Source: Serilophus lunatus (taxonomy: Eukaryota > Chordata > Aves > Passeriformes > Eurylaimidae). Taken from it: DNA of 64,000 nt. The DNA lies in the NCBI GenBank assembly GCA_013399895.1, contig VXBA01001835.1, positions 434,001-498,000 of the forward strand, given 5' to 3'. Made by a program: the position numbers and the translations under genes. The notes below the pieces were generated by a model. The model saw only the letters and a list, made by a program, of their open reading frames with translations. It was not told where the DNA came from and ran no database searches. Within the stretch, counting starts at the first letter, position 1. Every line of letters begins with the position of its first letter. Positions 27,501-39,500 of this stretch are shown piece by piece.

Positions 27501-30500
27501 TATTCTATTCTATTCTATTCTATTCTATTCTATTCTATTCTATTCTATTCTATTCTATTCTATTCTATTCTATTCTATTCTATTCTATTCTATTCTATTC
27601 TATTCGACTTTTGGAAAACATGAAACGGATAATGTGTTATTCTTTGAAGCTAAAGTTATTTAGTTTGCTGTTTTTAAGTTAAAGCATAACATATTAAGCC
27701 AGTGGGAGGTGGAAATGTACTGCAGATAAATGCTGAAGGTGCAAAGAAGGGAAACTCAACCTAAAGGATTGCAGAGAGTGTGTGCATAGACTTATGTCTG
27801 AAGGACTGTTTAAGAAAAGTGAAATGAATCCTTGTAACAAATGACACAAGAAGATCCACTGAAAAGTAGCAATGGTCTTAAAAAAGGAGCATGTCTTTTT
27901 TAAAAAAATTGTTTGGGTGGGTTTTTTTTTCCCACGAAGTGATGTTTCTCCTATTCTGATATTTTTGAGTCAGCTTGGGTAGGTGTTACATTATCTGAGA
28001 AATAATGAGAGAAATATCATTACTTTTTAATTATTTTTGAAAAATCTTTCTAATTAGCAAATTGAAATCTGATTTCTTTGTTCAGATCTAGCTTGTATAT
28101 GCATGTTAGGAATGAATTCACCATGCAGTAATAGTCCTTAAAACAATATGCTGGAAGGTACATTTCTTGGGAATCTAAAGTTCTGCTTGCACTGCTATTG
28201 CTTCAGAGCTAGCTGTGCTTGTTTTCTAATTTTAGTATAATTGTTAAGTATTACTCATTTTTCAATTCTTGAAGCACATATTAAAAAGATTAAAGTATAG
28301 GAAAAATAGGTTTGCTTGGTCATAATTATATAGTTCTTTTAGAAGAAGCAAGCATATCTTAAAAATTGTGATAGAATTATGCCATGGTTACATAATAACT
28401 TCCAAGTGGTACTTTTTAATAAGAAGTCTAAGGTACAGAATAGAGCTTCATCTTTTGAAATTATTTAATTCAGTGCATACTTTTTGCTTGCTATATGACT
28501 TGTTTTGATTCAGATTTTCAAAATATGGTATTGTTGGACTTTAGGACAGCAAAAGCTGACAGTAATGCCCCTTGAAAGCAGATCCTCCCAGCTGTGTATG
28601 ACCTAGGTCTTGTTTCTTACTTTTTTTTCCCAAAAACAGTTGACAGCAAGCAGGGAGTGGAGAGAAGAAATCATAAAATTTCCCATACCTGGTTGTTGAC
28701 AACATTTTGTTTTAGTTTCTAAAGAAGCATGGTAAGCAAGAAATTAATTTCCAAAGGTTTGTAGAACCAGGAATTCTCTTTTCATTTTTTTTTTTTTTTC
28801 TCCTCTATGAAATGCCAGTGCCATAGCCCAACCTTTAGTCTGGGCTGGGTTTTTTTTGTGTGTGTGTGTTTTTGTTTTTTTTTTAAATTTAGTCTAAAAA
28901 ATACCAAATACACAGCAGAATTCTCCTTTCTGGTAAACTCTGTCTGTGTGGCACTGAAGTATGTGCATGGTTCTCTTGGCCTACCAAAGACTATTCGGTT
29001 AACAGCATTTCATTGCTAGGGAGTCTCTATGCCATATAAGTGCCTGAATGCTGCCATTTGGTATGAGTAGTGCATCATCTCCTTCCACACATGCTGCAGC
29101 TGCAGTCAGATGAATTTCTCATACAACTTTGTGTTTCCTAAATGATGGCTTCTAGGTTCAGCAGAACTGAACATGGGATTTCTGAACATGAGATTTAGAC
29201 ATCAAAAGTGATCCTGTTCCATACAGTGCTCACACACTTATTCCCTCTCATGACAGCATGCTTGGGCTAGGAGGAGAAGTATGCAATTAGTAAGTGTTTT
29301 CAAGGCAGATCTGCAAGTAATGCTCAACTGGAGCTGAAGAAAACTTCAGGAAAAGGTAGCTTGGTGCTTGCTGCATCATGAGTAAATGAGAGGTGTGAGT
29401 CTCAGGGCCATACGTCAACCATACTGTCTTATGCAGCCAGTCCTTCTCTCCTCTTATGTTTTGCTGCTCAAAAGATCTGCAGCATAAATGACTGTAGGAT
29501 CTAGAAATACTTGTGCAAAGGAGGCAAAATGATTCCTTTTGATTGATGCATACATAGGTCGCTCAGATACTAGGTCTTGTCATTCTTTGCTTTACACTGG
29601 GAAGATGAAAGATCTGAGACCACCTGTATTTTTCCATTGCTTTCCTGTACTGTACAATGGCTTTCTATTACTGCATTCCATGATCTCATTGCTTAATATA
29701 TGGAACTCAGGCTCCTAGCTGCTGGCATTAAGCCTTTTTAGTCACCATATAGTCCCAGTGATTTGCTGCTAATCCCTTGTGACCTACTGCATCTTACTGA
29801 TGAATAGAACCAATGTTTGCAGCAGTCATGTACTGGTCAGCAGCTACTGTTTTATCTGGGAGTTGACAATCAGGTAGAGCATTTTTTTGAGTGTCTATAA
29901 AGATGAAGCTACATTTAGTGTTAGCAGAAATGTTACTGGGAAATCATCTGAAGGAACCATAATGGAAATTGAAGCAAGATTTTCTGTCCAAAACTTCTAC
30001 CTGAGGTACAAGTTCTCTCCCTTCTGTTCTTTCAATATATAATATGAACCGCTGTGTTTCTACCTGTCATCTTCCATGTTTGTGTTAAATTGCACAAAAG
30101 CTAGGTATGTTACTTGACCTGACTACAGTTTATATAATGACACATCTAGGGAAGACTTCTTCAGACTGCATTGTAAACTAAAATAAATTTACGTCCTGCT
30201 GCTCTTCCGTTTTCTCATCAGCACTTTGTTGAAGCAGACTATATATAGCGCATAGACTTAGTATAGTGTTCAAATGAGGGTTTATAATCAAGTTTGACTC
30301 TTAAGACTTTTTTCATGAGTGGAATTGATACATCTCAAAGAGAAATGACTTCATATTATACTGGGAGTTGAGCTGAAGGCCTTTGGTGTCTTTGAGTCCT
30401 AGTGGTACTTAGTAGTGTATGACCTCTAGGGACAAAGTATTGCAGGTCATGTAGTCCATATATTTAGTTATTGTTCTCAGAAGCACTGTGAAAATGCTGC

Positions 30501-33500
30501 CAAACTGATGATTGCATGTTAACCTGTTTTATTTCCCAGAACACAAAGACTAATAAGCTGGGAATGTTTTTCAGCAGAACTAAAGATGTGCTTTATATAA
30601 ATGTATGTGTATTACTAGTAGCCTACAATTGCATTGGGGTTTGGGATTTTAATAGAAAAGGAGAATAAGAAACCTCTATACATTTGTAATGGGCTATTTG
30701 CCCAGCTCATGAGACATACTATTTTCCCCAAAGTTTACATCAGTTAATGATTTTTTTTTCATACTAAGAAAGACTGAAGTTTGGGATTTTGTTGTGTTTT
30801 TTTGTGGGGTTTTTTCCCCCTCAAGTGCAGCTCTCTGTTTTTTCTTCTTTCTGTAAGACTTAAGTATATTTGTAGAAAACAGTTCCAAGTCCAGACTTCA
30901 ATGTCTCATTCAAAGGACTGTTGGGCAGTCAATTCAGTTCTGATGTCTTCATGAAGGCAGCAGCCTCAGGGATTCTGCACCTCAAATGCCTGGCAGAGGG
31001 CCTTTCCCTTTCCCTCCTCTCCCTTTCCCTTTCCCTCCTTTCCCTCTTCACAGCCTCCACCTTAACAAACTAATGCCAGGACCATCCATTGTCTTGTTAC
31101 CCTTCTGCAGTACTGAAAACAAACTTTCTATCTCTCTCTTGCTTTACCTTTACATGAAATAGAAGAGACCAACTAGGGCACCCCCTGCAAACCAGCTGGT
31201 GCTACAATCACTTCCCTAAGCAATTCCTGCTCTACATACAAAGGAATAATGACCTACTTGACAGAGGATATAAATACTCTCTCCAGCATCCACTTTGCTT
31301 ACCCTGCAGTAAACAGGACCTGGATAAGCAGAACAAATTGTTGTTCCTTCTGCTTAAAAATGAAGTGACAGAAACATATCTGAACATTTACAGCCTGATT
31401 AACTGGTCTAATTCTCTCTCTCTCTGCCTCGTTCCCCCATGCTTCTGTCTGTAATGTTAAACAGATGTAGAAATGCAGCAATTGGATGGAAGCTCTTGGC
31501 TCCGCAGTAGTAGCAGAGAGAAGAATCTGGTGGCATAAGCCAAAAAATTACAATTTTGCTTCTGTTGCACAAAGGAAGATGTGCTTCTTCCTCTGTGTCA
31601 TTGGTATAGGATGAAGCTACTGAGCAGATCTGTGTGAAGTCTTACAAATTTTGATTTGTGGTCATGAACATCAGGTCTTTTTATTTTGGCAGTTTCATGC
31701 ATTTTTCAGTGCAGTGTCATGCTCTATCCTAGCCCTATGTCCCAGCAGGGCCCTGACTTCCCTTTCTAACCCCAACTCAATATTCAGTAAACTTGCAGAG
31801 TGCAATACAAATAACTGCACTTCAAATGATCTGGAATGATGCATAGAAAACATCTGAAATGCTGAGTTATTTTAAGAAACAAAATATTGCTTCATGAGTA
31901 ATGGAGAATATGATAGGATTAAATCTATTTTGTTTCCCATCTCAGCTTTAAACTGGAGAAGCAACAGGATTTATAGCACAGTTGGAGACTAATTTTTGCT
32001 CTTACTTGAAGGAGGAGAGAATAAACTCTGTCCCAGAGCGCTTATTCAAGATTATTTTTGTGGGTAATTCGAGTGTTGGAAAGACTTCATTCCTAAGAAG
32101 ATTTTGTGAAGACCGTTTTTTCCCAGGCACAGCTGCTACTGTAGGTAAGTTTAAGAAACATTATTACTATTATGATTTTTGTTCCAACAGTACTTAACAG
32201 CTTCTACTGAGATTAGGCCCTGTGTTACAAAACAGAAGCATACAGATGTTGTATAAGTAGGACGTGAAAATGAGTTCTAAACTGGGAAGCAGTTAATTGA
32301 TGGAGATGTTTCAGGGTAGATTCCATACTGAAATAAATCAGAAAAATCCCAATGGTTTCAGTGAAGCTGGTATTTCCTTGTAAATCTCATTGTTCTGAAA
32401 TGGATATCCTGTCCTCCTGCTGCTTTGAAGGACAGCAGGTCTCCTGGATATTCTGTCACATTGAAACAGATATGTTGATTACCAAAGAGCATCTCAGATG
32501 GCACTAAGTGCCTGTGAGCAAACAGCTGAATTCTACCCCGCCATCCTCTCCAAATTAATCCAGTCAGAAGAGCCTAGGCCCCAATTAACCTGACCCTTGA
32601 TGCCTATCTCAAGGTGAACTTAGTAATTTCCTAGACTCCTAGCTTTTCATTGACTAGATCTTTATTAACTGGAATGGGAGCTTAGACACCTATATGCAGT
32701 TGTCTATTCATATATCCTATAGACCTATATCTATGCCCTATCCATGGTCTCTAGTAAGTGTCTGATACACTTCTCTAGACTCCAAGGCCTTACACAGTGT
32801 ATGCAATTGTTCAGAAGAAAAGCACAGGAATGAGTTTGACCTTTTTCATCTTTTCACTGGCTATCCAGGGTTCTTGCAAGGAAAATGGCAAGAAAGTGGT
32901 TGTCATAGCTTTGATTCAGTGTTTAAATCAGTGAGTTTCACAGGTATGGACTGAGGCTGGAAAGATACAGACAGTTGAAAAGTCAAGTGAATAATATGGA
33001 GAAGAGTGTTCTCATTGGATTTCTTCAGAATAGTTCAAATTCCTTGAGATATAAACAATGAATGTATCTTCCATCTAGATTTTTTAGTTGTCTGTTGAGG
33101 GAATGCAGGTATAGATGCTTCTTTGTTACTGCCAGTAGTAAAAATCCCATTGATGTGGAAAATGGCTCAGAAAAAAATTGTTGGTGCCCTACTAAGATAC
33201 CTTCCAACCTGAATTATTCAGTGATTCTGTGATTTTTATGTTACAATACAGTGTGATACAAGAAAATGCAGGTTGTCATTAGGAGGAGGTTAGGGTTTAA
33301 GACTAATTATTCTTATAAATATCCAAAAGACACTTATGTCTTCATAGGTTAGGGAAATTGGGAGAGGATTAATTTAAAAAATTAGAAAATTAATTTTTAT
33401 CTCTCTTCCATTTAGCCCCTTAATTAGGGGACTAACCTAACTGTAGTGAGCTCATCTTCTGTATGACGAAGAGGGTAGGTATGAGGTTCTCCACATGTTC

Positions 33501-36500
33501 AGTCCATCTATCTTCAGCATTTATCTTAGGTTCCAGTGTCCCCTGTGCTGTGCCTTGTGTTTTTCCACTAATTATAGACGGTGCTTATGTGGTTAGCTCT
33601 GGCTAAACTAATAAATCTTGTACGACTCAAGTTATACAGCATAAATTCCAGGCTAAGTGGCTTAGACTGCTGCGAATTGTCAAATGGACCCTTGACTCAT
33701 GTTCCCTGATTTGGAAATTGACTCATCTTACAGCTTTTACAAAATTGAACTGTGCTATTAACATTCATTATTTTTTTACTGAAGAATTTCAGGCAAATAA
33801 AAGCTCTTATTGTTTTAGAACAAACCAGTAAAAGCTCTGAGAGTTGGAGACTGTGGATGTAATTCTTAATGTAGTACCTATCTTGTTACCTTTCTGGAAT
33901 TGTTGCTATTTGCTGGATCCAGTTTTCAGAAATCAAACAGCATATAAAGAGACAACTTACCTTGCATTTCTGTTGTAGGTGTGGATTACAACGTGAAAAC
34001 TGTCACAGTAGATAATACCCGGGTAGCACTACAACTCTGGGACACTGCTGGCCAGGAACGGTGAGAAACACTCTGTTGTGGTTTAACCCTGGTAGTCAGG
34101 TGGGCTGTGTAGCTGTTCCCTCACTCCCCCATCCAGTGGCATGGAGAAGGGGATTGGAGGAGTGAAAGTGACAAAACTCATTGTTTGAAATAAAGACAGT
34201 ATGATGAAATTTAACTCTATCCCAGTAAAAATCAGTACACATTTTAGTGTTTTGCCTTCCTTGAATCATCTGTTTGAAGATTAGTAAACATGGACCTAAT
34301 CCCGCTGATTTTAAAATGCACTTAGAATTTTTTTATGGCAGAAAGTGCCTTAATAGATAAAAAGATGTTTGGGGTTTTTTAATAAAACAATTCCATTGTA
34401 TTCAAAGAACTCCAAGTATTTTTAAATTTTCAGTGGTAATTTCCTTCCTCATCTCCTCATCTGTTGTGTAGTTTCCTATTACTAACAGCAAGCATGATAA
34501 GGAAGCTTGGGAAGAAAGCTCCAAAAAGCTATCTAGCTTTAGAAGAGCATTTTGTGAGGGGGAAATTTCTGCTCCAATCTTAAAATGAAAGAGGGCGGGA
34601 GAAGGTGAGATACACAGCTGGTTATCCAGCCTAACCCAGAATCAAAGAAGGCAAGGGGAACTTTTTCAAACACTTTCTTTTAAAAAAGTCTTCCTCTCCC
34701 CCCCAAAGAATTTACTTGTCTTTGCAGTAATTTGTGGGGTCTGGTGCTTCAAGAAGAAAGGGATTACTTACTATAAAGTATTTAAAGGAATTGCTTATTA
34801 TAATTTATAATAAGGTTCACCTTTTAAATGGATCTGCAGTGAAGATCAGTATTATAGCTTCTCTTTTGTCTAGTTTATGGAATTTTAGAAGGCATATGTG
34901 AATCAAATTAACAGGGTTTTAACCCCTACTGAGATAACGATTAGAAGAAACTGTATGGTAACATATTCCTTTGGGAATGGAGGGGAGAGGGGTGGAATTA
35001 CTATAAATTTTTCTGTTTCAGATTGCTGCTTCTGTTGAAGAGAGCTATAAACAGGTTCTTACTTGTAGGTACCGAAGTATTACCAAGCAGTTTTTCAGAA
35101 AAGCTGATGGTGTTATTGTGATGTATGATATAACAACAAAAGACACATTCACAGCTGTCAAGCAGTGGCTGATAAGCATTGAGGTAACATGACATAACTT
35201 TAAATCTAAACTCTAGTGTCATTATTTTCTACCTTCTTCTGAATAAGGGCCACTAGCAAGGCATAGCAGAGAACAGTATGTTTCTTTTGTTGTCAAAATT
35301 ACATTTTTGCTAATAAGTTCAGTCTGCACAGTTACCAGTAAAGGTGTTTTTAATCTCTATCCTATGAAAAAAAAAAAAATCATAGTTCCAGGGTTTTAAA
35401 GACTTCAGATGAAAGGTGGGGAAATCCCAGCATGGAGTTGTCAAATTTCTGATGAAGATAATTTAGCTGATGACTCCGATTAGATCACTGCTAGTGCTGG
35501 AAGATGCTTTGAATCACTGGTGATCTGATGATCATTGATCATCACTAGCAGTTTGACAACCAAGTCAAAACATGTAGCTTACGGGAAATTGGTTGTATTG
35601 TGAACTTAAGGCATAAACGTAGAACTATGTTATCTTCATTAGTGCTACAAAGCTGTCTCATGATAGACAGTTCAGTTTCCTGGGGATCATTCTTTCAACC
35701 ACATGAAAATAAAATCCTACTGCATGCCAATAAGTGACTTCAGTTAATAAATAAATAAATAAAGGGCTGAGTCATAGCAAGAACAAAGTGTGACTTTCTG
35801 TTTGTTCACTGAAAAAGGGAAAAATTAATATGTAAAGATAATTTAGTCTGATTTTACTGGGCATGTGCTTTAGTATAATACACTATTTTCCATAAAGAAC
35901 AAGAGGTGGCTTTGTAAGTTCAAATTAGGACTCAATCATTCAGATGTTTCCAAATAGGCATAGTTATTCCACATACAAGTAAGCCTGACTTACGTAAGCC
36001 TTACTTCAGCATTCATTTGATAAGAGCAGGCCCATTTTAAATACATGATCTTAATAAATCAGTGACTGATTTGATTCAGCATGGTAAAGGCTAGAAAAAC
36101 ATTCCAGATTTTGATTCAGAAAAATTGAATATTTTGGTCAAAACCTTTTTCCAAGCTGTAATAGTTCACTCATCTTTACTGACTGATTTTGTTTGCTGCA
36201 AACTGTTCTAAGTTGGACATACAGCCAAGTCCATTTACTGCTGTAGCATTCAGCCCATTTCACGAAGGCACTCACTGTGATAATTATAACCCTTTTCAGA
36301 ACAAATTTTGATTTCAGTCTATTCTGAGTATTTTTGTCGGCCTATTCTCTGTATTTCTCCACTATTTCATGTAATTCATTTGGCATAATTGTACCCAGGT
36401 GTTGTCATTATTTTTCTTGGCCATGTAATTAGAAAAGCAGTGACAATACACAAGCACCGTCTGAGCCTGTGTAGCATGGTGGTTTTCTCTCTCCCATTTT

Positions 36501-39500
36501 AATATAGTCTAATGAGCTTCTGTGCTGTTATTAAAAAAACATGCCAAGTTAGCGTAAACTTAGCATTCTGTCTTTTTCATGTCTTTTATCCAACTTTAAC
36601 TCCTGACATGTTTGCAAGGAAAGTGTCACATACCTGGCTCATGTGTTAAGTCTAAAATTCTTGTTATAGTGTAACATTTGTTAGTTTTTATCCTATTAAT
36701 CTGTGATCTTTTAAATACAATGCCTCAGTTGATATTTGTTCCTTATTCTGCAGGAAGCAACTGGCGAGAATGTGCCTGTCCTTTTGTTGGGTAATAAGAC
36801 TGATAATGAAAAGGAACGTGAGGTCCCTATGGGAATGGGAGAGCATCTTGCTAAGGTACTGTACTTAGGCAATGCCTTACAAAGCTTGAAGGTGAACATT
36901 TTGAAATGGAGTCTCAATATGTCTGAATTCATAGAAACACAGATTAATCAGACAAGTTTTCTAAGGATTAGGAACCCCGTCACACTCATCGATTCAGCTC
37001 TCAGTGATGTAAGTGCCGATAATTATAGTAGTTATAACGCTGTCTAGATACAAAACCCACCACCAACTAAACCAACCAAACAAACACAGAAAAAGCAAAC
37101 AGTGAATGGAGAAAAAAGAAATTTGAGAATTCATTCTCATTGCTTCTCTTATATCTCTTTGTTCTCATTCTCTCTGGGTTTTTTTCCTTCTTTCTTTTTT
37201 TCTCTCTCTTTTTTCTCCCTTTTCTCTGTGGATGGATTCTTAACAGAGAGATAATTTGGGGACCTTTTCTCCCTCCTACCTCCTGTAAAAGCACAGAATA
37301 CCATCTGTTACTCCTGTGGTAAGAGTGGAAAACATGTTTACTTTTAGTAACTTTCCATCAAGGAGATAAAATAAGTAGTTAACAGTCTGCATCTACCAGA
37401 GCACTGATGATCCTTGGGCATAATTTAAGCATTAAAGGGTCTGCAAATACCAGATACTTGTTTATTTTCCTGTGTACCATGCCCATCAAATTTTCTTTTG
37501 AATCTCTCTATACAGTGCATATAGTTTGAACACCAATGCCTATGGAATATTAATTTATTTAAAAATAGGTCATCGCAATATTCCTGAAAAATTAACTGAA
37601 TTGGTAGGAATATTCCTAAATTAAACAATGTGCTGGGTTTCACATATTGACCTGTTTCTCCTTTCAAAATAGATATACAGCTCTGCTTGCTGGTAATCAA
37701 GAAGGGTATTTTCTAAATTTGAAATGCAGCTGAATTTTTCTTTCGGGAAAGATTGCTGCTAGGCACCTCTCTATAACTGAAAGAATTAGGGCCAGATCTC
37801 TTTTTATTTTATTTTGACTATTCATACAACCTTTTGATATCATACTTCCATATTCAATTTTGTGTCCATTATTTTGTTTTCATAGAGGAGCAATATCAGT
37901 CTTGAACTTTATCCCTCAAAGGTTCTTCCTGCAGGAAATCAACTTTATTTTCTTGTGTGCATGGAAATGCAGATAACTTTGAGACCCTGGAGGTTAGCAG
38001 AGACTCCAGGGTGTAACACTGAATACTTCTGTGAAAAAACAAGTGACACATAAATGCTAAATGGACAGAGAGTAGGTGTCTTACATGTCATCTCCCTCTC
38101 TAAAAAAATTGTACTAGTAAAACAGAGATGAATCATTCTAGTATATAGAATTCACAGCCCACCAGGCTATTAATTCTAACATGTCATGCAAGAAAATAAA
38201 GTGTTTTGCATAAGTAAAACAAAGAAAGTTGTCAAATAAGATGGTTATAATCAAATGAATGGATCTGAATGACTCATTTTGAATGAGTGAATATGCTGCC
38301 TGAGGTAGTTAAGAGAAGGAATGATTAATGACAATGTATTAGTTGAAAAGCAGCATAGCTATAATTAAATTATAATAATTTGCCTGCTGAGCTAATAATA
38401 ACCATGAATTTTAATGAAATATTAATTCTTGCTAAATGGCCATGTAATTCCTATGAAACCACATACCACTCTCTCTATTAGTAAATGCAATTGAGTTACT
38501 TATTTTGTGAATAATCACTTACCATGAATTACTCACAAATGATCCAAAATACATAGGACTAGATTCTGAGATGACACGAATGTGTATAGCCCTATTGTGT
38601 GCTCTTGTGCAGACAAAGAATCAGATTAGCTTGTTGACCCTGAATTCAGAAGTTTCAAGAACTGTTTCAATGTCTCACAGGATAGGCTTGTTTTTACCTA
38701 GGTTTTTCTGTAGTCAAGAAAGGAATGTGTACTTTCAGAGGGCATTCCAGCCCAGCTATATTAACCCTTGCTTTGCTTCTGTCCCAACACCTTGCAAGCC
38801 AGTGTACTACAAATTCACATAACTTCTTTGCAAGGCAGGCTGCGCAGTTCATTATTAAAAGGAAGAATGGCAACCTGAAGAGAGTCCTTCAGTCATTTGA
38901 GAAGACTATGAGTCATTTGAGAAGACCGATAGTCTCAGTGTATGCTATACCTGGTGAAAGGGGGAATGGAATGAGCATAGCGATTGTGGAAGTCCATTTG
39001 ACTTCTTTAGCAGAGGATCCAGAAGGAAAACTCCATTTAACAAATTTCTGTTTATCTTAGCTTGATCTACTGATCAAGAGAGCACAACACCACAGTGAGC
39101 ATTCAAATCATGTTGTGAGCATCCAGGAGCAGCTAGTGTAACCACTGATAATTATTTAAATAAAATACCTTATTATAAAAGTGCTGCTCAGGCATGCACA
39201 TACTCAGAATGATTTTATTTTGGCCCTGCACATCCTTCCTGAGTCATCTTAAATGAGTCCATAAATCCTGCTCTATCACTGTTCCTCAGTTATAAAATGA
39301 GATAGTAATGCCTTTGTCTGCCTTGACTTTGCAGACAAGATATGCTTCATGGGATGAGGGTTGTTTCTGTGTGTTCACACAGTTTCTCCTTTGTCCACCT
39401 GTCAGTGGCATTGTTACACAAATACTGCTAATGAGGAAGCTGTTCACAGGGTGATACTACTTTACAGAACAGAAATTGCCCAGCTCCCTTTGGTAATAAA

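Larger units (their letters stand above)
26454..32011 (+). other. CRACR2A intron with CR1 tail and giant pentanucleotide array
   Basis: This 5.6-kb intron separates the linker exon from the Rab domain. It begins with a CR1 fragment within about 16 nt of the donor, followed by the TATTC array. A pyrimidine tract lies at 31001-31049. The rest is unassigned. Confidence 0.85.

Noticed and set aside
26945..27682. 245-codon open frame made of a YSILF repeat
   Set aside because: It is the translation of the TATTC array. Any frame of a stop-free pentanucleotide repeat stays open, and it has no start context or domain.
36856..37047. Open frame continuing 64 codons past the NKTD exon
   Set aside because: A good donor (GTACTG) ends the exon, and the exon at 41409 continues the conserved Rab fold in phase. 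The extension resembles nothing.
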